Source: Sporosarcina sp. JAI121
GTDB taxonomy: Bacteria; Bacillota; Bacilli; Bacillales_A; Planococcaceae
Length of the DNA: 64,000 nt
Assembly (NCBI RefSeq): GCF_013408665.1
Contig: NZ_JACCCL010000001.1
Span: 1,317,136 to 1,381,135, forward strand
Reading direction: 5' to 3'
The notes beneath the pieces were generated by a model. The model saw nothing but the letters and a program-made list of their open reading frames with translations. It was not told where the DNA came from and did not search any database. The position numbers and the translations under genes were made by a program. Positions within the stretch are counted from its first letter, which is position 1; every line of letters starts with the position of its first letter. Below, piece by piece: positions 25,766 to 35,611 of this stretch.

Positions 25766-25774
25766 TGATATAAT
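25766..25774 (+). promoter_or_regulatory. Extended -10 promoter of cmk-plsC
   Basis: TGATATAAT, a perfect extended -10, lies 30 bases before cmk. Confidence 0.55.
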
Positions 25775-25804
25775 GTTTTCGAATTGACTACGGGGGTAGA
25801 TGAA

Positions 25805-26482
25805 ATGGCTAACAGGATAAAAATTGCAATTGACGGTCCTGCTGCTGCAGGCAAAAGTACAATCGCCAAAATTACAGCCGAGAAATTGGGCTATCTGTAT
25901 ATCGATACAGGTGCTATGTACCGCGCGCTTACGCATAAGGCACTCGTCAACGATATAAATACCGGTGACGGAGAAGAACTAGAAAGATTGCTGGCACAGA
26001 CCGATATTGTTCTATTGCCCTCACCGCAAGGTCAAGCGGTACTTGTAGATGGGCAAGACGTGACGGAAGACATCCGTTCACAACTCGTCACTGCCAGCGT
26101 CTCAGCTATCGCCGCGCATAACGGTGTCCGCCGGCTCATGGTCGATAAGCAACGACAATTAGCTGAACGGGCCGGTGTGGTGATGGATGGTCGTGATATC
26201 GGGACAGCTGTATTGCCCGACGCGGAATTGAAAATTTTCATGACAGCTTCTGTTGAAGAAAGAGCGATGCGCCGTCATATTGAAAATGAAAAGCGCGGCT
26301 TCACAACTTCCCTTGAACAATTAAAGGCTGAAATCAGCGAGCGTGACCGAGCGGATAGCGAAAGGGATATATCGCCGCTGCGACAAGCGGAAGACGCTGT
26401 TCTCATCGATACGACTGCAATGTCGATTGAGGAAGCAGCGGATAAAATCAGTGAACTTGCAGAAAAGAGGATAAGCTTATGA
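25805..26482 (+). CDS. cmk: Cytidylate kinase
   Basis: Phosphorylates CMP and dCMP with ATP in pyrimidine nucleotide recycling. It is 225 residues, with P-loop IDGPAAAGKST (9-19), CMP-binding DTGAMYRA and MDGRDIGT, and the lid region RDRADSERD. ATG 25805 follows CGGGGGT; the ORF can be extended seven codons upstream but without support. The stop overlaps the plsC start (ATGA). The cmk-plsC-ypfD order is the usual one in Bacillales. Confidence 0.95.
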   Translation: MANRIKIAIDGPAAAGKSTIAKITAEKLGYLYIDTGAMYRALTHKALVNDINTGDGEELERLLAQTDIVLLPSPQGQAVLVDGQDVTEDIRSQLVTASVSAIAAHNGVRRLMVDKQRQLAERAGVVMDGRDIGTAVLPDAELKIFMTASVEERAMRRHIENEKRGFTTSLEQLKAEISERDRADSERDISPLRQAEDAVLIDTTAMSIEEAADKISELAEKRISL

Positions 26483-27060
26483 ACTTATACCCGCTAGGCA
26501 AGTTTCTATGCAGTACAATTCTTTATCCGCTCTATAGAATTAAAGTGATCGGCACAGAAAATTTCCCGAAAGAAGGGGGCGTTCTTCTCTGCACGAACCA
26601 CATTGAAAACGTAGATCCTCCTGTCGTCGGCATTACTTGTCCGCGTCCTGTCCACTTCATGGCGAAAGAAGAGCTGTTCAAAATGCCGGTGTTAAAAAGT
26701 GTTCTTCCCAACGTAAATGCATATCCGGTGAAACGAGGTATGAGTGACAGGGAAGCTTTTCGGAATACATTGAAAATCCTTAAATCCGGTAAGGTTGTCG
26801 GAATGTTTCCAGAAGGGACGAGAAGTAAATCTGGTGAAATCGGTAAAGGGCTTGCTGGAGCCGGTTTCTTTGCTCTCAAAGGCGATGCAGTTGTAGTTCC
26901 ATGTGCAATCATAGGACCTTACAAAGCGTTTAGAAGATTGAAAGTCGTCTATGGAAAACCGCTTGATTTGACAACTTATCGTGAAAATCGGACCTCGGCT
27001 GAGGAAGTGACGGAAGTCATCATGAATGAAATTAAAAAACTTCTCGAACAAAATAAATGA
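26479..27060 (+). CDS. plsC: 1-acyl-sn-glycerol-3-phosphate acyltransferase
   Basis: Adds the second acyl chain to lysophosphatidic acid, forming phosphatidic acid at the inner membrane face. It is 193 residues. The catalytic HxxxxD is His41-Asp46 (NHIENVD), and the glycerol-phosphate site is FPEGTRS (110-116). A short hydrophobic N-terminus should contact the membrane. It starts within the cmk stop. A homologue lies after cmk in B. subtilis (ypfB region). Another PlsC could exist elsewhere in the genome. Confidence 0.88.
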   Translation: MNLYPLGKFLCSTILYPLYRIKVIGTENFPKEGGVLLCTNHIENVDPPVVGITCPRPVHFMAKEELFKMPVLKSVLPNVNAYPVKRGMSDREAFRNTLKILKSGKVVGMFPEGTRSKSGEIGKGLAGAGFFALKGDAVVVPCAIIGPYKAFRRLKVVYGKPLDLTTYRENRTSAEEVTEVIMNEIKKLLEQNK

Positions 27061-27077
27061 AGAAGATAAGGGTAATT

Positions 27078-27106
27078 TTTTGTTATTATGAATAGATTCG
27101 CATAAT
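27078..27106 (+). promoter_or_regulatory. Candidate promoter of ypfD
   Basis: TTTTGT, 17-base spacer, CATAAT. The -35 is weak and the -10 is good. It sits 37 bases before the start. Confidence 0.45.
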
Positions 27107-27142
27107 ATAGAAGTAGGATTCTTTATGAAGGAGGACTACATA

Positions 27143-28291
27143 ATGACTGAAGACATGAACTTGGAAAAAGCGAACATCTACAATGAGGGTGACCGTGTTA
27201 CTGGAAAAGTGACGAAAATTGAAGAGAAATCAGTGACAGTCGAAATTGCAGGAGCACCATTCGATGGAGTCATTCCAATCAGTGAACTATCTAGCCTACA
27301 CATTGAAAAGGCTGGGGATGCAGTTGCGGAAGGCGACGAACTTGAATTGATCATCATGAAAGTGGAAGAGGACAACTATGTCCTTTCGAAACGGAAAGTC
27401 GACGCGGACGATGCATGGGATTCCCTTGAAGAGAAATTCAATACGAAAGAGACTATCGAAACAGAAGTGAAAGACGTCGTAAAAGGCGGACTTGTTGTCG
27501 ATCTTGGTGTCCGCGGATTCATCCCGGCATCCCTCGTCGAAGATCACTTCGTCGAATCCTTTGAAGACTATAAAGGGCGTGTCATGACATTTAAAATCGT
27601 TGAAATGGACAAAGAGAAAAATCGGTTAATCCTTTCTCACCGTGCAGTTATCCAAGAGGAAAAAGAATCGCAAAAAGGTGAAGTTCTGGATAGACTCAAT
27701 GAAGGAGAAGTCCTAGCGGGGACAGTTCAACGTATTGCGGCATTTGGTGCATTCGTCGATATCGGCGGCGTAGACGGACTTGTCCATATCTCACAACTGT
27801 CGCATGATCACGTCGAAAAAGTTTCCGATGTCCTAAAAGAAGGCGACAAAGTAAAAGTGAAAGTGTTATCGATAGACCGGGATTCGGAACGGATTTCCCT
27901 ATCCATCAAAGACACATTGCCTGGACCGTGGGAAGAAATTGAAGAAAAAGCCCAGGTAGGTTCAACACTCGAAGGAACTGTGAAACGACTCGTTTCTTAT
28001 GGAGCATTCGTTGAAGTGTTCCCGGGTGTCGAAGGATTAGTCCATATTTCGCGTATTTCCCACCAGCACATCGGAACTCCGAATGAAGTGTTGCAAGAAG
28101 GCCAAAAAATCGATGTGAAGGTTCTGGAAGTCAACACTCAAGATAAACGTTTATCATTAAGCATCAAAGATCTTATTAAAAAAGAAGACAGCAACGCCTA
28201 TGGAGACTATGTAATGCCAGAAGAAGCATCTGGATTCTCGATGAGCGATGTCATCGGAGATCAACTGAAGAAATTTTCGAATAAAGAATGA
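27143..28291 (+). CDS. ypfD: S1-domain RNA-binding protein (30S protein S1 homologue YpfD)
   Basis: A 382-residue protein of four S1 domains (about 15-80, 100-165, 185-255 and 270-340), seen as the repeated pattern GDxVxGxV...[18 protein letters not shown]. In B. subtilis YpfD associates with ribosomes or mRNA but is not a full S1: E. coli S1 has six domains. ATG 27143 is eight bases from AGGAGG; the in-frame ATG at 27125 lacks a site. Monocistronic by flanking signals. Confidence 0.88.
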   Translation: MTEDMNLEKANIYNEGDRVTGKVTKIEEKSVTVEIAGAPFDGVIPISELSSLHIEKAGDAVAEGDELELIIMKVEEDNYVLSKRKVDADDAWDSLEEKFNTKETIETEVKDVVKGGLVVDLGVRGFIPASLVEDHFVESFEDYKGRVMTFKIVEMDKEKNRLILSHRAVIQEEKESQKGEVLDRLNEGEVLAGTVQRIAAFGAFVDIGGVDGLVHISQLSHDHVEKVSDVLKEGDKVKVKVLSIDRDSERISLSIKDTLPGPWEEIEEKAQVGSTLEGTVKRLVSYGAFVEVFPGVEGLVHISRISHQHIGTPNEVLQEGQKIDVKVLEVNTQDKRLSLSIKDLIKKEDSNAYGDYVMPEEASGFSMSDVIGDQLKKFSNKE

Positions 28292-28386
28292 AAGTCGTAA
28301 AATGTCCTTTTGTGAATAACATATATGAACCGGCGTTTTAACCCTGAACAACAGATGTGTCAATATTATGAATGGACACTTACAAG

Positions 28387-28420
28387 GATGATGGTGCTTT
28401 TACGGGCATCATCGTCTTTT
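28387..28420 (+). terminator. Terminator after ypfD
   Basis: GATGATG pairs with CATCATC, and a T run (TCTTTTTTT) follows. A TATAAT at 28427-28432 just after it may be the -10 for der. Confidence 0.65.
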
Positions 28421-28464
28421 TTTGTGTATAATATGCAGAAGATAAGCTGGAAGGATGTTAGATT

Positions 28465-29775
28465 ATGAATAAACCAACAGTAGCGATCGTCGGTAGGCCG
28501 AACGTCGGAAAATCGACAATATTCAACCGAATCGTTGGTGAACGAATTTCAATCGTAGAAGACGTTGCGGGTGTTACACGTGACCGTATTTATAGTTCAG
28601 CCGATTGGCTCGCGCATGAGTTCAACCTGATTGATACAGGGGGAATTGATATTGGAGACGAGCCTTTTCTTGAGCAGATTCGTTTACAAGCGGAAATTGC
28701 GATTGAAGAAGCGGATGTCATCATTTTCCTCGTGAACGGTCGTGAAGGTGTTACCGATGGTGATGAGCAAGTCGCCAAAATATTGTACAAAACGAAAAAA
28801 CCGGTTGTTCTTGCAGTTAACAAGGTTGATAACCCGGACATGAGGGATATGATTTATGATTTCTATGCCCTTGGATTCGGAGAACCTTATCCGATTTCGG
28901 GAGCACATGGACTAGGTCTCGGGGATCTGCTTGATGCAGTGGCGAACGATTTCCCGGAACCGGGCGATGAAGCTATCGAAGACGATGTTATCCGGTTTTC
29001 GTTGATCGGCAGGCCGAATGTCGGAAAATCATCACTCGTCAATGCATTTTTAGGCGAAGAACGGGTCATCGTCAGCAACATACCTGGAACAACGGTGGAT
29101 GCCATAGATACGGCGTATGAATATGAAGGACAGAAATATAAAATCATCGATACAGCAGGTATGCGAAAAAAAGGAAAAGTATATGAGAATGTTGAGAAAT
29201 ATGCCGTTCTCCGAGCACTGAAGGCGATTGATCGTTCCGATGTTGTGCTCATTGTCATCAATGGAGAAGAAGGTATCCGTGAAATGGACAAGCGAATTGC
29301 CGGCTATGCGGAAGATGCAGGAAAAGGCGTAATGTTCGTTGTCAATAAATGGGATGCTGTCGAAAAAGATGATAAGACGATGAATAAATTCATTGCGGAT
29401 ATCCGTGATAATTTCCTATTCCTCGACTATGCACCAATAGCTTTTGTTTCAGCCAAAACGAAACAGCGCGTTACTACTTTGTTTGATAAAGTTAAGTTGA
29501 TCAGTGAAAACCATTCACTGCGCATCCAGTCAAGCGTGTTGAACGAAGTGATCGAAGACGCGGTTGCGAGAAATCCGGCACCTACTAAAAAGGGGCGTCG
29601 ACTGCGTATTTACTACGTTACTCAAGTTGCCGTCAAGCCGCCGACTTTCGTCGTTTTTGTCAACGATGTCGAGCTCATGCACTTCTCATATGAACGATTT
29701 TTACAAAACCGTCTTCGGGAATCATTTGGTTTCGAAGGAACCCCGATCCGGCTGATTACACGCGCCAGAACCTGA
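28465..29775 (+). CDS. der: Ribosome-assembly GTPase Der (EngA)
   Basis: Essential GTPase for 50S ribosome assembly. It is 436 residues with two tandem GTPase domains: first G1 GRPNVGKST (10-18) with DTGG and NKVD, second G1 GRPNVGKSS near 183 with DTAG and NKWD, followed by the KH-like C-terminal domain that binds rRNA. ATG 28465 is eight bases from AAGGATG. gpsA follows after 29 bases and is probably cotranscribed. Confidence 0.97.
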   Translation: MNKPTVAIVGRPNVGKSTIFNRIVGERISIVEDVAGVTRDRIYSSADWLAHEFNLIDTGGIDIGDEPFLEQIRLQAEIAIEEADVIIFLVNGREGVTDGDEQVAKILYKTKKPVVLAVNKVDNPDMRDMIYDFYALGFGEPYPISGAHGLGLGDLLDAVANDFPEPGDEAIEDDVIRFSLIGRPNVGKSSLVNAFLGEERVIVSNIPGTTVDAIDTAYEYEGQKYKIIDTAGMRKKGKVYENVEKYAVLRALKAIDRSDVVLIVINGEEGIREMDKRIAGYAEDAGKGVMFVVNKWDAVEKDDKTMNKFIADIRDNFLFLDYAPIAFVSAKTKQRVTTLFDKVKLISENHSLRIQSSVLNEVIEDAVARNPAPTKKGRRLRIYYVTQVAVKPPTFVVFVNDVELMHFSYERFLQNRLRESFGFEGTPIRLITRART

Positions 29776-29804
29776 TCGGCGTTGAAGGGGAAAGGATGTA
29801 TGAA

Positions 29805-30827
29805 ATGGAAAAAGTAACTGTTATCGGCGCCGGAAGCTGGGGTACAGCAATCGCTTTTGTCCTTGCTGAAAACGGACATGACTGTTTACTATGGGCGAGG
29901 CGTCCCGACCAATCCGCGGAAATCAACGAAAACCATACAAATAATTCATATTTACCGGGCATTTCTTTGCCAGAAAATTTAAAAGCGACATCGGATTTGG
30001 AAAAAGCCGTGATGCATGGCGATACCGTCATCATCGCAGTTCCGACAAAAGCGGTTCGCGAAGTCTGTTCCGAACTGAATGAAAGGGAAATCAATCCTAA
30101 GCTGATTGTCCATGTTTCTAAAGGCATTGAACCGGATTCGTTGAAACGGATCTCCGAAATGATTGCGGAAGAGCTTGAACCTTCCAAAGCATCGGCTATC
30201 GTCGTTCTTTCGGGACCGAGTCATGCCGAAGAAGTTGTTTTGCATCACCCGACGACGGTGACGGCTGCTTCATTTGACTTGGCGGCTGCAGAAAAGGTGC
30301 AGGACCTATTCATGAACAATTATTTCCGTGTCTATACGAATCCCGATATTGTTGGTGTCGAAATCGGAGCCGCGCTTAAAAATGTCATTGCATTGGCAGC
30401 CGGAATCTCCGATGGACTCGGTTATGGAGATAACGCCAAAGCCGCCCTTATTACGCGCGGTTTGGCGGAGATTTCAAGGCTCGGCGTGAAGATGGGGGCA
30501 AATCCCCTGACATTTTCGGGTCTGACAGGTCTTGGAGATTTAATCGTCACATGTACGAGTGTCCATTCCCGTAACTGGAAAGCGGGCAACATGCTTGGGA
30601 AAGGGAACAGTCTTGATGAGGTCGTATCAGGCATGGGTATGGTCATAGAAGGGGTCAGGACAGCTAAAGCGGCACATCAGCTTGCTGCCCGGCACGACGT
30701 CTCCATGCCGCTCACAGAAGCCTTGTACTCCATCCTGTTTAAGGATATTCCGCCGAAAGTGGCCGTAGATCAGCTGATGACCCGCATGAAGAAGCAGGAA
30801 GTCGAAGATCTTTTCGGCAACCGTTAA
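29805..30827 (+). CDS. gpsA: Glycerol-3-phosphate dehydrogenase (NAD(P)+)
   Basis: Reduces dihydroxyacetone phosphate to sn-glycerol-3-phosphate, supplying phospholipid synthesis. It is 340 residues, with N-terminal NAD(P) motif [18 protein letters not shown], and the C-terminal catalytic domain with Lys in [18 protein letters not shown] 29805 gives the family N-terminus ([10 protein letters not shown]) with AAAGG nine bases upstream; ATG 29796 is a less likely alternative. It lies between der and the small DUF2768 gene, as in B. subtilis. Confidence 0.95.
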   Translation: MEKVTVIGAGSWGTAIAFVLAENGHDCLLWARRPDQSAEINENHTNNSYLPGISLPENLKATSDLEKAVMHGDTVIIAVPTKAVREVCSELNEREINPKLIVHVSKGIEPDSLKRISEMIAEELEPSKASAIVVLSGPSHAEEVVLHHPTTVTAASFDLAAAEKVQDLFMNNYFRVYTNPDIVGVEIGAALKNVIALAAGISDGLGYGDNAKAALITRGLAEISRLGVKMGANPLTFSGLTGLGDLIVTCTSVHSRNWKAGNMLGKGNSLDEVVSGMGMVIEGVRTAKAAHQLAARHDVSMPLTEALYSILFKDIPPKVAVDQLMTRMKKQEVEDLFGNR

Positions 30828-30856
30828 CATTTCATTAGATGAAAGGAGGACTTCCT

Positions 30857-31060
30857 TTGTCCTCGATTGATAAAATGTGGCTATCGTTCTATGCAATGGG
30901 ATTCATGGTCATTTCCATGGGTCTTATTTACGCGAGCCGACATAAGCTGCAAAACAAATTATTGAAGTTCCTATTTGCTATAATTGCCTATGCTTTACTG
31001 ATTTTCTCGTTTTTAGCGATGATTTATCTCGTATTCAATGGGCCGACTGGAGGGGCATGA
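30857..31060 (+). CDS. yphE: DUF2768 small membrane protein YphE
   Basis: A 67-residue protein of two membrane helices (about 7-25 and 37-58) joined by a short basic loop; function unknown. The family is known from spore formers and sits beside gpsA and spoIVA, so a sporulation link is plausible but not shown. AAAGGAGG lies seven bases from TTG 30857; the in-frame ATG at 30839 contains the ribosome site itself and cannot be the start. Its stop overlaps yphF. Confidence 0.78.
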   Translation: MSSIDKMWLSFYAMGFMVISMGLIYASRHKLQNKLLKFLFAIIAYALLIFSFLAMIYLVFNGPTGGA

Positions 31061-31776
31061 TGAAAATGTCATTCAAAAAAATCGGACTACTACTTATGAC
31101 ATCTATTGTTTTTGTTTTATCGGGCTGTATGTATCCAGCCGAAAAAACAACGGGGCAGGAAATTCCATACGCCGACCAATTGGAATCGATGCAAAAAGCG
31201 GTCGATGCCTATCAAGTTGACTCGGGAGGAATGCTACCCATCAAAACGCGGGACCAGGAAACGGACATCTATATTAAATATCCAATCGAATTCTCTAAAG
31301 TCGTACCGGCCTATATGGAGAAAATACCTTCCAATGCCTATGAAACAGGAGGTATCTATCAGTATGTCTTGATAGACGTGGAAACTGATCCGACTGTCAA
31401 GCTTATCGATCTGCGCTCAGCGGAACGAATCCGTGATTTGAATTTAAGGAAGAACATCAACGGTCGGGTGCCATTCAAGGATCCGATCGGCGATAACGTC
31501 TATGCAGTCGATTTTGAAGCGATGGGCTTCAAAGAGGCTTTGACGGTACCAAGTCCATATTCGGAAGCGGTTTTGCCGCTGGTCATCGGCGGGGACGGAA
31601 TTTTTTATATCGATTATTCGATTGACCTGAACCGAATCTTGAAAGAACTGAAACCGGATGTTAAGCAAGGAGAAGATATCCGTTATCTTCTAACGGATAA
31701 CTATCCAGTTTTACCGGCTTATTCCTTGCCTTATACAGTCAATGAAAAGAACGAACCGGTCTTTATGAAGAAATGA
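31060..31776 (+). CDS. yphF: Lipoprotein YphF
   Basis: A 238-residue predicted lipoprotein of unknown function. The signal peptide ends in lipobox LSGC with Cys23, so it should be anchored to the outer membrane face. The mature part has no motif I know. Three ATGs (31057, 31060, 31066) are possible; 31060 has six bases from GGAGG. Overlap with yphE suggests coupling. The stop codon lies in the stem of the terminator that follows. It precedes spoIVA as in B. subtilis. Confidence 0.78.
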   Translation: MKMSFKKIGLLLMTSIVFVLSGCMYPAEKTTGQEIPYADQLESMQKAVDAYQVDSGGMLPIKTRDQETDIYIKYPIEFSKVVPAYMEKIPSNAYETGGIYQYVLIDVETDPTVKLIDLRSAERIRDLNLRKNINGRVPFKDPIGDNVYAVDFEAMGFKEALTVPSPYSEAVLPLVIGGDGIFYIDYSIDLNRILKELKPDVKQGEDIRYLLTDNYPVLPAYSLPYTVNEKNEPVFMKK

Positions 31777-31824
31777 AAATAAAAAACGTTTCATGCCGTG
31801 TGCATGAAACGTTTTTTATTTTCA
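31774..31824 (+). terminator. Perfect 23-bp terminator at the end of yphF
   Basis: 31774-31796 pairs perfectly with 31802-31824 around loop CGTGT. The run of T in the right arm completes it. The yphF stop codon forms the base of the stem. Confidence 0.9.
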
Positions 31825-31858
31825 TAAGGTAATATGCGTATATAAAGGAGGACGATGG

Positions 31859-33337
31859 ATGAAAGAAGAATTATATGAAAACTTGGCTAGACGTACGGAC
31901 GGTGATATTTACATCGGTGTTGTTGGTCCTGTTCGTGTAGGGAAGTCTACGTTCGTTAAAAGAGTCATGGAAGAAGTCGTAATTCCAAATATGACGGAGC
32001 CGGCAGACCGAATTCGGGCACAGGACGAACTTCCGCAAAGTTCACCGGGTCAAGTCATCATGACATCGGAACCAAAGTTTGTACCAGCCCAGGGAACCTC
32101 CGTTTCTGTAGGGGATGGAGAGTTGAAATTTCAGATTAGGCTAGCGGATTGCGTCGGTTATGTGATAGATGGCGTGAAAGGCTATGAAGACGAGAATGGT
32201 CCAAAATATGTCCACACGCCATGGCATAACGAACCGATACCGTTCGAGGAAGCGGCCCGCATTGGTACGGATAAAGTGATTCGGGATCATTCCACGATTG
32301 GTATCCTTGTTACGACGGATGGTACTGTAAATAACATCCCGCGGGCCGCGGCTGAGGTTGCGGAAGTGGAAATCGTCAATAAATTGAAGGATATCGGCAA
32401 GCCGTTTGTTATTGTTCTGAATTCCAAAATGCCTGCCAATGAAAAAACCGTCGCGCTGAAACAGGAATTACATCAAAAATATGGTGTGCCTGTTATTGCA
32501 ATTAGTGCTGACCAATTGAACGCGCAGGAAATCCAGCTCATTTTAAAAGAAGCCCTTTACGAATTCCCTATTTCCGATATCGAAGTACAAAAGCCGGACT
32601 GGATGGATGTACTGGGAAGCGAACATGAGTTGAATGCGAACATCGATCGGGTCATCAATGAAGGATTTTTGGAAGCTTCAAAAATCCGTAAAGTGCAAGA
32701 GCTTGCTGAAAGAATAAAAGAAGAAAAATACGTCAAGCATGCAGATGTCATCGAAGTGGATGCAGGAAAAGGGAAAGCAATCGTGAAAATTGATATGGAC
32801 GAACAGGCATTCCGAGAAATCTGTGAAGAAATTATGGGACTTGAAATCAGTTCGAAAAAAGACTGGTTATTGTTTGTCAAAGAGGCCGCCAAAGCGAAAA
32901 AGTCTTATGAAATGTATTCCGAAGCAATTGATACGGCCAAGAAACAAGGGTACGGTGTTGCTTTACCCACAATCGAGGATTTTAATCCTTCACCGCCCGA
33001 ACTTATTAAACAGAACAACTTTTTTGGCGTCCGCATGAAAGCGACAGCGCCTTCCCTTCATATCATCCGAGTGGATATGGAAGCCGAATTTTCTCCATTA
33101 ATCGGGTCTGAATTCCATAGCCATCATTTATTAAAAGAATTGAAGAATGCTTATTTGCATGATAGAGAGGCGTTATGGGAAACACAACTTTTCGGTACGC
33201 CGCTCCATGAAGTGATGAAAGAAAGCATCCGTTTCAAAACTGCTTCTGTCCCGATGAATGCACGTAAACGTCTCCGGGAAACGATTGAGCAGATGGTCAA
33301 TGATGGAAATAAAGGCATGATCACATTTATCGTATAA
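31859..33337 (+). CDS. spoIVA: Stage IV sporulation ATPase SpoIVA
   Basis: Cytoskeletal ATPase that polymerises on the forespore surface and forms the base layer of the spore coat. It is 492 residues, the same length as in B. subtilis. N-terminal Walker A GPVRVGKST (23-31), an ATPase core related to TRAFAC GTPases, and the conserved C-terminus used for localisation are all present. AAAGGAGG is six bases from ATG 31859. In B. subtilis it depends on sigma-E; I could not identify that promoter with confidence in 31825-31858. Strong evidence that the organism makes endospores. Confidence 0.97.
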   Translation: MKEELYENLARRTDGDIYIGVVGPVRVGKSTFVKRVMEEVVIPNMTEPADRIRAQDELPQSSPGQVIMTSEPKFVPAQGTSVSVGDGELKFQIRLADCVGYVIDGVKGYEDENGPKYVHTPWHNEPIPFEEAARIGTDKVIRDHSTIGILVTTDGTVNNIPRAAAEVAEVEIVNKLKDIGKPFVIVLNSKMPANEKTVALKQELHQKYGVPVIAISADQLNAQEIQLILKEALYEFPISDIEVQKPDWMDVLGSEHELNANIDRVINEGFLEASKIRKVQELAERIKEEKYVKHADVIEVDAGKGKAIVKIDMDEQAFREICEEIMGLEISSKKDWLLFVKEAAKAKKSYEMYSEAIDTAKKQGYGVALPTIEDFNPSPPELIKQNNFFGVRMKATAPSLHIIRVDMEAEFSPLIGSEFHSHHLLKELKNAYLHDREALWETQLFGTPLHEVMKESIRFKTASVPMNARKRLRETIEQMVNDGNKGMITFIV

Positions 33338-33339
33338 AG

Positions 33340-33370
33340 GAAAAAGATCCGTTAAAAACGGATCTTTTTC
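33340..33370 (+). terminator. Terminator of spoIVA
   Basis: Perfect 14-bp stem (33340-33353 with 33357-33370), loop AAA, T-rich right arm. Confidence 0.9.
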
Positions 33371-33417
33371 TGTTTTTCGCGTCTAAAGTGCATGAAATTG
33401 GCAATTCCGCGATAATA

Positions 33418-33447
33418 TTGTTGCGTCGGGGTTTTTCTTGTGATACT
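33418..33447 (+). promoter_or_regulatory. Promoter of hbs
   Basis: TTGTTG, 18-base spacer, GATACT with an extended TGT before it. It lies 52 bases before the start. Confidence 0.5.
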
Positions 33448-33499
33448 CTTTTTACAGTATTGAAGGCTAGCTAGTTCCCTTTGAGAGGAGGTGAATGGT

Positions 33500-33772
33500 G
33501 TGAATAAAACAGAATTGATTACCTCTGTAGCTGAAGCAGCAGAACTAACTAAGAAAGATGCTACAAAAGCTGTCGAAGCTGTATTCGATACGATCCAGTC
33601 TACTCTTGCAAAGGGTGACAAAGTACAATTGATCGGTTTCGGAAACTTCGAAGTTCGTGAGCGTGCAGCTCGTAAAGGACGTAACCCGCAATCCGGGGAA
33701 GAAATCGATATCGCAGCAAGCAAAGTTCCGGCTTTCAAAGCAGGTAAAGCGCTTAAAGATGCGGTAAAATAA
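33500..33772 (+). CDS. hbs: DNA-binding protein HU
   Basis: Major nucleoid protein that bends DNA as a dimer. It is 90 residues with the HU signature [19 protein letters not shown] in the DNA-binding arm. GTG at 33500 has AGGAGGT seven bases upstream and gives the canonical N-terminus MNKTELI; the upstream in-frame GTG at 33491 overlaps the ribosome site. Followed by a terminator, so monocistronic. Placement between spoIVA and folE matches B. subtilis. Confidence 0.97.
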   Translation: MNKTELITSVAEAAELTKKDATKAVEAVFDTIQSTLAKGDKVQLIGFGNFEVRERAARKGRNPQSGEEIDIAASKVPAFKAGKALKDAVK

Positions 33773-33788
33773 TCTTCATTTTTACATA

Positions 33789-33835
33789 GAAGTCCGTCCG
33801 TCGTATCTGTTAATCAGATGCCCTGGGCGGACTTC
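33789..33835 (+). terminator. Terminator of hbs
   Basis: GAAGTCCGTCC pairs with GGGCGGACTTC (one G-U), with an inner ATCTG/CAGAT hairpin. It is followed by TTTCCATTTTT. Confidence 0.8.
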
Positions 33836-33895
33836 TTTCCATTTTTATCATATTACATAAAAAGAGTGAACGAACTGTACGGAAATGGGGGAGTA

Positions 33896-33904
33896 TGCTA
33901 CTAT
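33896..33904 (+). promoter_or_regulatory. Extended -10 promoter of folE
   Basis: TGCTACTAT lies 42 bases before folE. No good -35 is seen. Confidence 0.4.
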
Positions 33905-33945
33905 TTCTGTTGGAATAGCTTTATTGCCTATTAGGGAGGATTCGT

Positions 33946-34518
33946 ATGATGAATGTTGTCGATTATGAGAAAATAGAGAAGGCAGTTTCAATGATCCTGG
34001 AAGCGGTCGGTGAAGATCCTGAGCGTGAAGGACTTATAGATACCCCGAAGCGGGTGGCGAAAATGTACGCAGAAGTATTCGAAGGTTTAAACAAGGACCC
34101 TAAAGAGTACTTTAAAACAGTGTTCAATGAGAATCACGATGAAGTCGTGCTTGTGAAAGATATACCGTTCTACTCGATGTGTGAGCATCATCTTGTGCCG
34201 TTTTTCGGCCATGCGCATGTTGCATACATACCGCGCGACGGGGTTGTTGCCGGCCTGAGTAAATTGGCGAGGGCTGTCGAAACGACCGCGAGGAGGCCGC
34301 AACTTCAGGAACGTATCACCTCAACGGTTGCTGATACCATGATGGAGATGTTGAATCCGATTGGTGTATACGTCGTGATTGAAGCGGAACATATGTGCAT
34401 GACGATGCGAGGTATCAAGAAACCCGGTGCAAAGACCATTACAACTGTTGCACGCGGTGTTTACGAGCAGGACGATGTCAAGCGGGCTGAGATTCTTTCA
34501 CTGATCAAGATGTCTTGA
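33946..34518 (+). CDS. folE: GTP cyclohydrolase I
   Basis: Converts GTP to 7,8-dihydroneopterin triphosphate, the first step of folate synthesis. It is 190 residues. The family signature [12 protein letters not shown] gives the zinc ligands Cys and His, and a second zinc Cys is in MCMTMRG. ATG 33946 is six bases from GGGAGG. In B. subtilis this gene is mtrA and is followed by mtrB, as here, although the 69-base gap carries a separate promoter. Confidence 0.96.
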   Translation: MMNVVDYEKIEKAVSMILEAVGEDPEREGLIDTPKRVAKMYAEVFEGLNKDPKEYFKTVFNENHDEVVLVKDIPFYSMCEHHLVPFFGHAHVAYIPRDGVVAGLSKLARAVETTARRPQLQERITSTVADTMMEMLNPIGVYVVIEAEHMCMTMRGIKKPGAKTITTVARGVYEQDDVKRAEILSLIKMS

Positions 34519-34523
34519 GGTCT

Positions 34524-34553
34524 TTGCTGATAACGCCTTTTCTATGATATGAT
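34524..34553 (+). promoter_or_regulatory. Promoter of mtrB
   Basis: TTGCTG, 18-base spacer, TATGAT with an extended TGA before it. It suggests that mtrB can be transcribed apart from folE. Confidence 0.5.
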
Positions 34554-34587
34554 TAGGACCGTAATAGAATAGACAGGAGAGGTGAAA

Positions 34588-34809
34588 ATGACACAAACCG
34601 ACTATATCGTAATTAAAGCGAAAGAAGACGGCGTAAATGTAATCGGTCTGACAAGAGGGAATGATACAAAGTTCCATCATACGGAAAAATTAGACTGTGG
34701 TGAAGTGATGATCGCACAATTTACAGATCATACGTCAGCGATGAAAATACGTGGCAAAGCTGACGTTCATACCGCATATGGTGTCTTGTCAAGTGAAGGG
34801 AAAGACTGA
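34588..34809 (+). CDS. mtrB: trp RNA-binding attenuation protein TRAP
   Basis: Forms an 11-subunit ring that, with bound tryptophan, wraps (G/U)AG repeats in the trp leader RNA and causes termination. It is 73 residues and very similar to the B. subtilis protein, including [34 protein letters not shown] and KIRGKA. ATG 34588 is preferred, with AGGAGAGG upstream. No trp operon is present in this window, so its RNA target must be elsewhere. Confidence 0.95.
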   Translation: MTQTDYIVIKAKEDGVNVIGLTRGNDTKFHHTEKLDCGEVMIAQFTDHTSAMKIRGKADVHTAYGVLSSEGKD

Positions 34810-34859
34810 ATCGTACTTGACACACCTTTCCGCGGACGTCTTTGAATGGGGATTCGACG

Positions 34860-35594
34860 ATGGAAATACAAAAAACTGAATTGCATATCGAAAATTATAT
34901 ACTTGAAGTAGAGCGTTCGATTTACGAGCCAATCGTGGACAGGGATGTCGGCCGGATGCCGGTCGATGCGCTCAAGGCCTTCTTCCTCCTTTTGCCGCTG
35001 TTGAACGGTGAAAGGTGGAACAATCATCTGGACGCTGTAGCAATCGCGGTCGGCGCAGTACATGCAGCGTTCGACGCACATGATTCAATTGATCTTTCCG
35101 ATGCGACGTCACGGCAGCAGCAGCTTTCTGTATTGGCGGGAGATCATTTCAGCGGAGTCCATTATCGACTCCTGGCCTCTCTTCCCGATTTCGGTTTTAT
35201 CCGTTCATTGTCCGGAACGATTGGGCATATTAACGAGATGAAGACAACTTTTCATGACCGATCACCGGATGGACCTGCTCAATTGATTGAGACGGTCCGG
35301 ACCATCGAAGCAGGATGTATAACGGATTTTTTACGTACTTACGGCTTTTCGGAATATGTTCCGCTGGCTAGTGCGGCACTCCCTTTACTGTGGCTTGATA
35401 GAAGGAAGACTGACGGTAATTTCGATTGGTATGCGCGATCCGGTCGTGGAATGAATATTGCGGATGCGGATCGTGCGGCGGCCATGCTTCATGCTGAAAT
35501 GCAGGAAGCAGTTGACGCGGCTGATTTCCTTGAGCCTTTTTTACAACAGAAAATCCGTAAATTAGCAACTCCGCTTCTTGGCAAACTGAATTGA
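34860..35594 (+). CDS. hepS: Heptaprenyl diphosphate synthase component I
   Basis: Small subunit of the two-part enzyme that makes the C35 side chain of menaquinone-7; it lacks prenyltransferase motifs and measures chain length together with HepT. It is 244 residues and matches the HEPPP_synt_1 family, with PVDALKAFFLLLPLLNGERW and AVAIAVGAVHAAFDAHDS. ATG 34860 is about eight bases after TGGGGA. menH and hepT follow closely: the gerC operon of B. subtilis. Confidence 0.88.
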   Translation: MEIQKTELHIENYILEVERSIYEPIVDRDVGRMPVDALKAFFLLLPLLNGERWNNHLDAVAIAVGAVHAAFDAHDSIDLSDATSRQQQLSVLAGDHFSGVHYRLLASLPDFGFIRSLSGTIGHINEMKTTFHDRSPDGPAQLIETVRTIEAGCITDFLRTYGFSEYVPLASAALPLLWLDRRKTDGNFDWYARSGRGMNIADADRAAAMLHAEMQEAVDAADFLEPFLQQKIRKLATPLLGKLN

Positions 35595-35611
35595 GAAAAG
35601 GGGTATAACGC

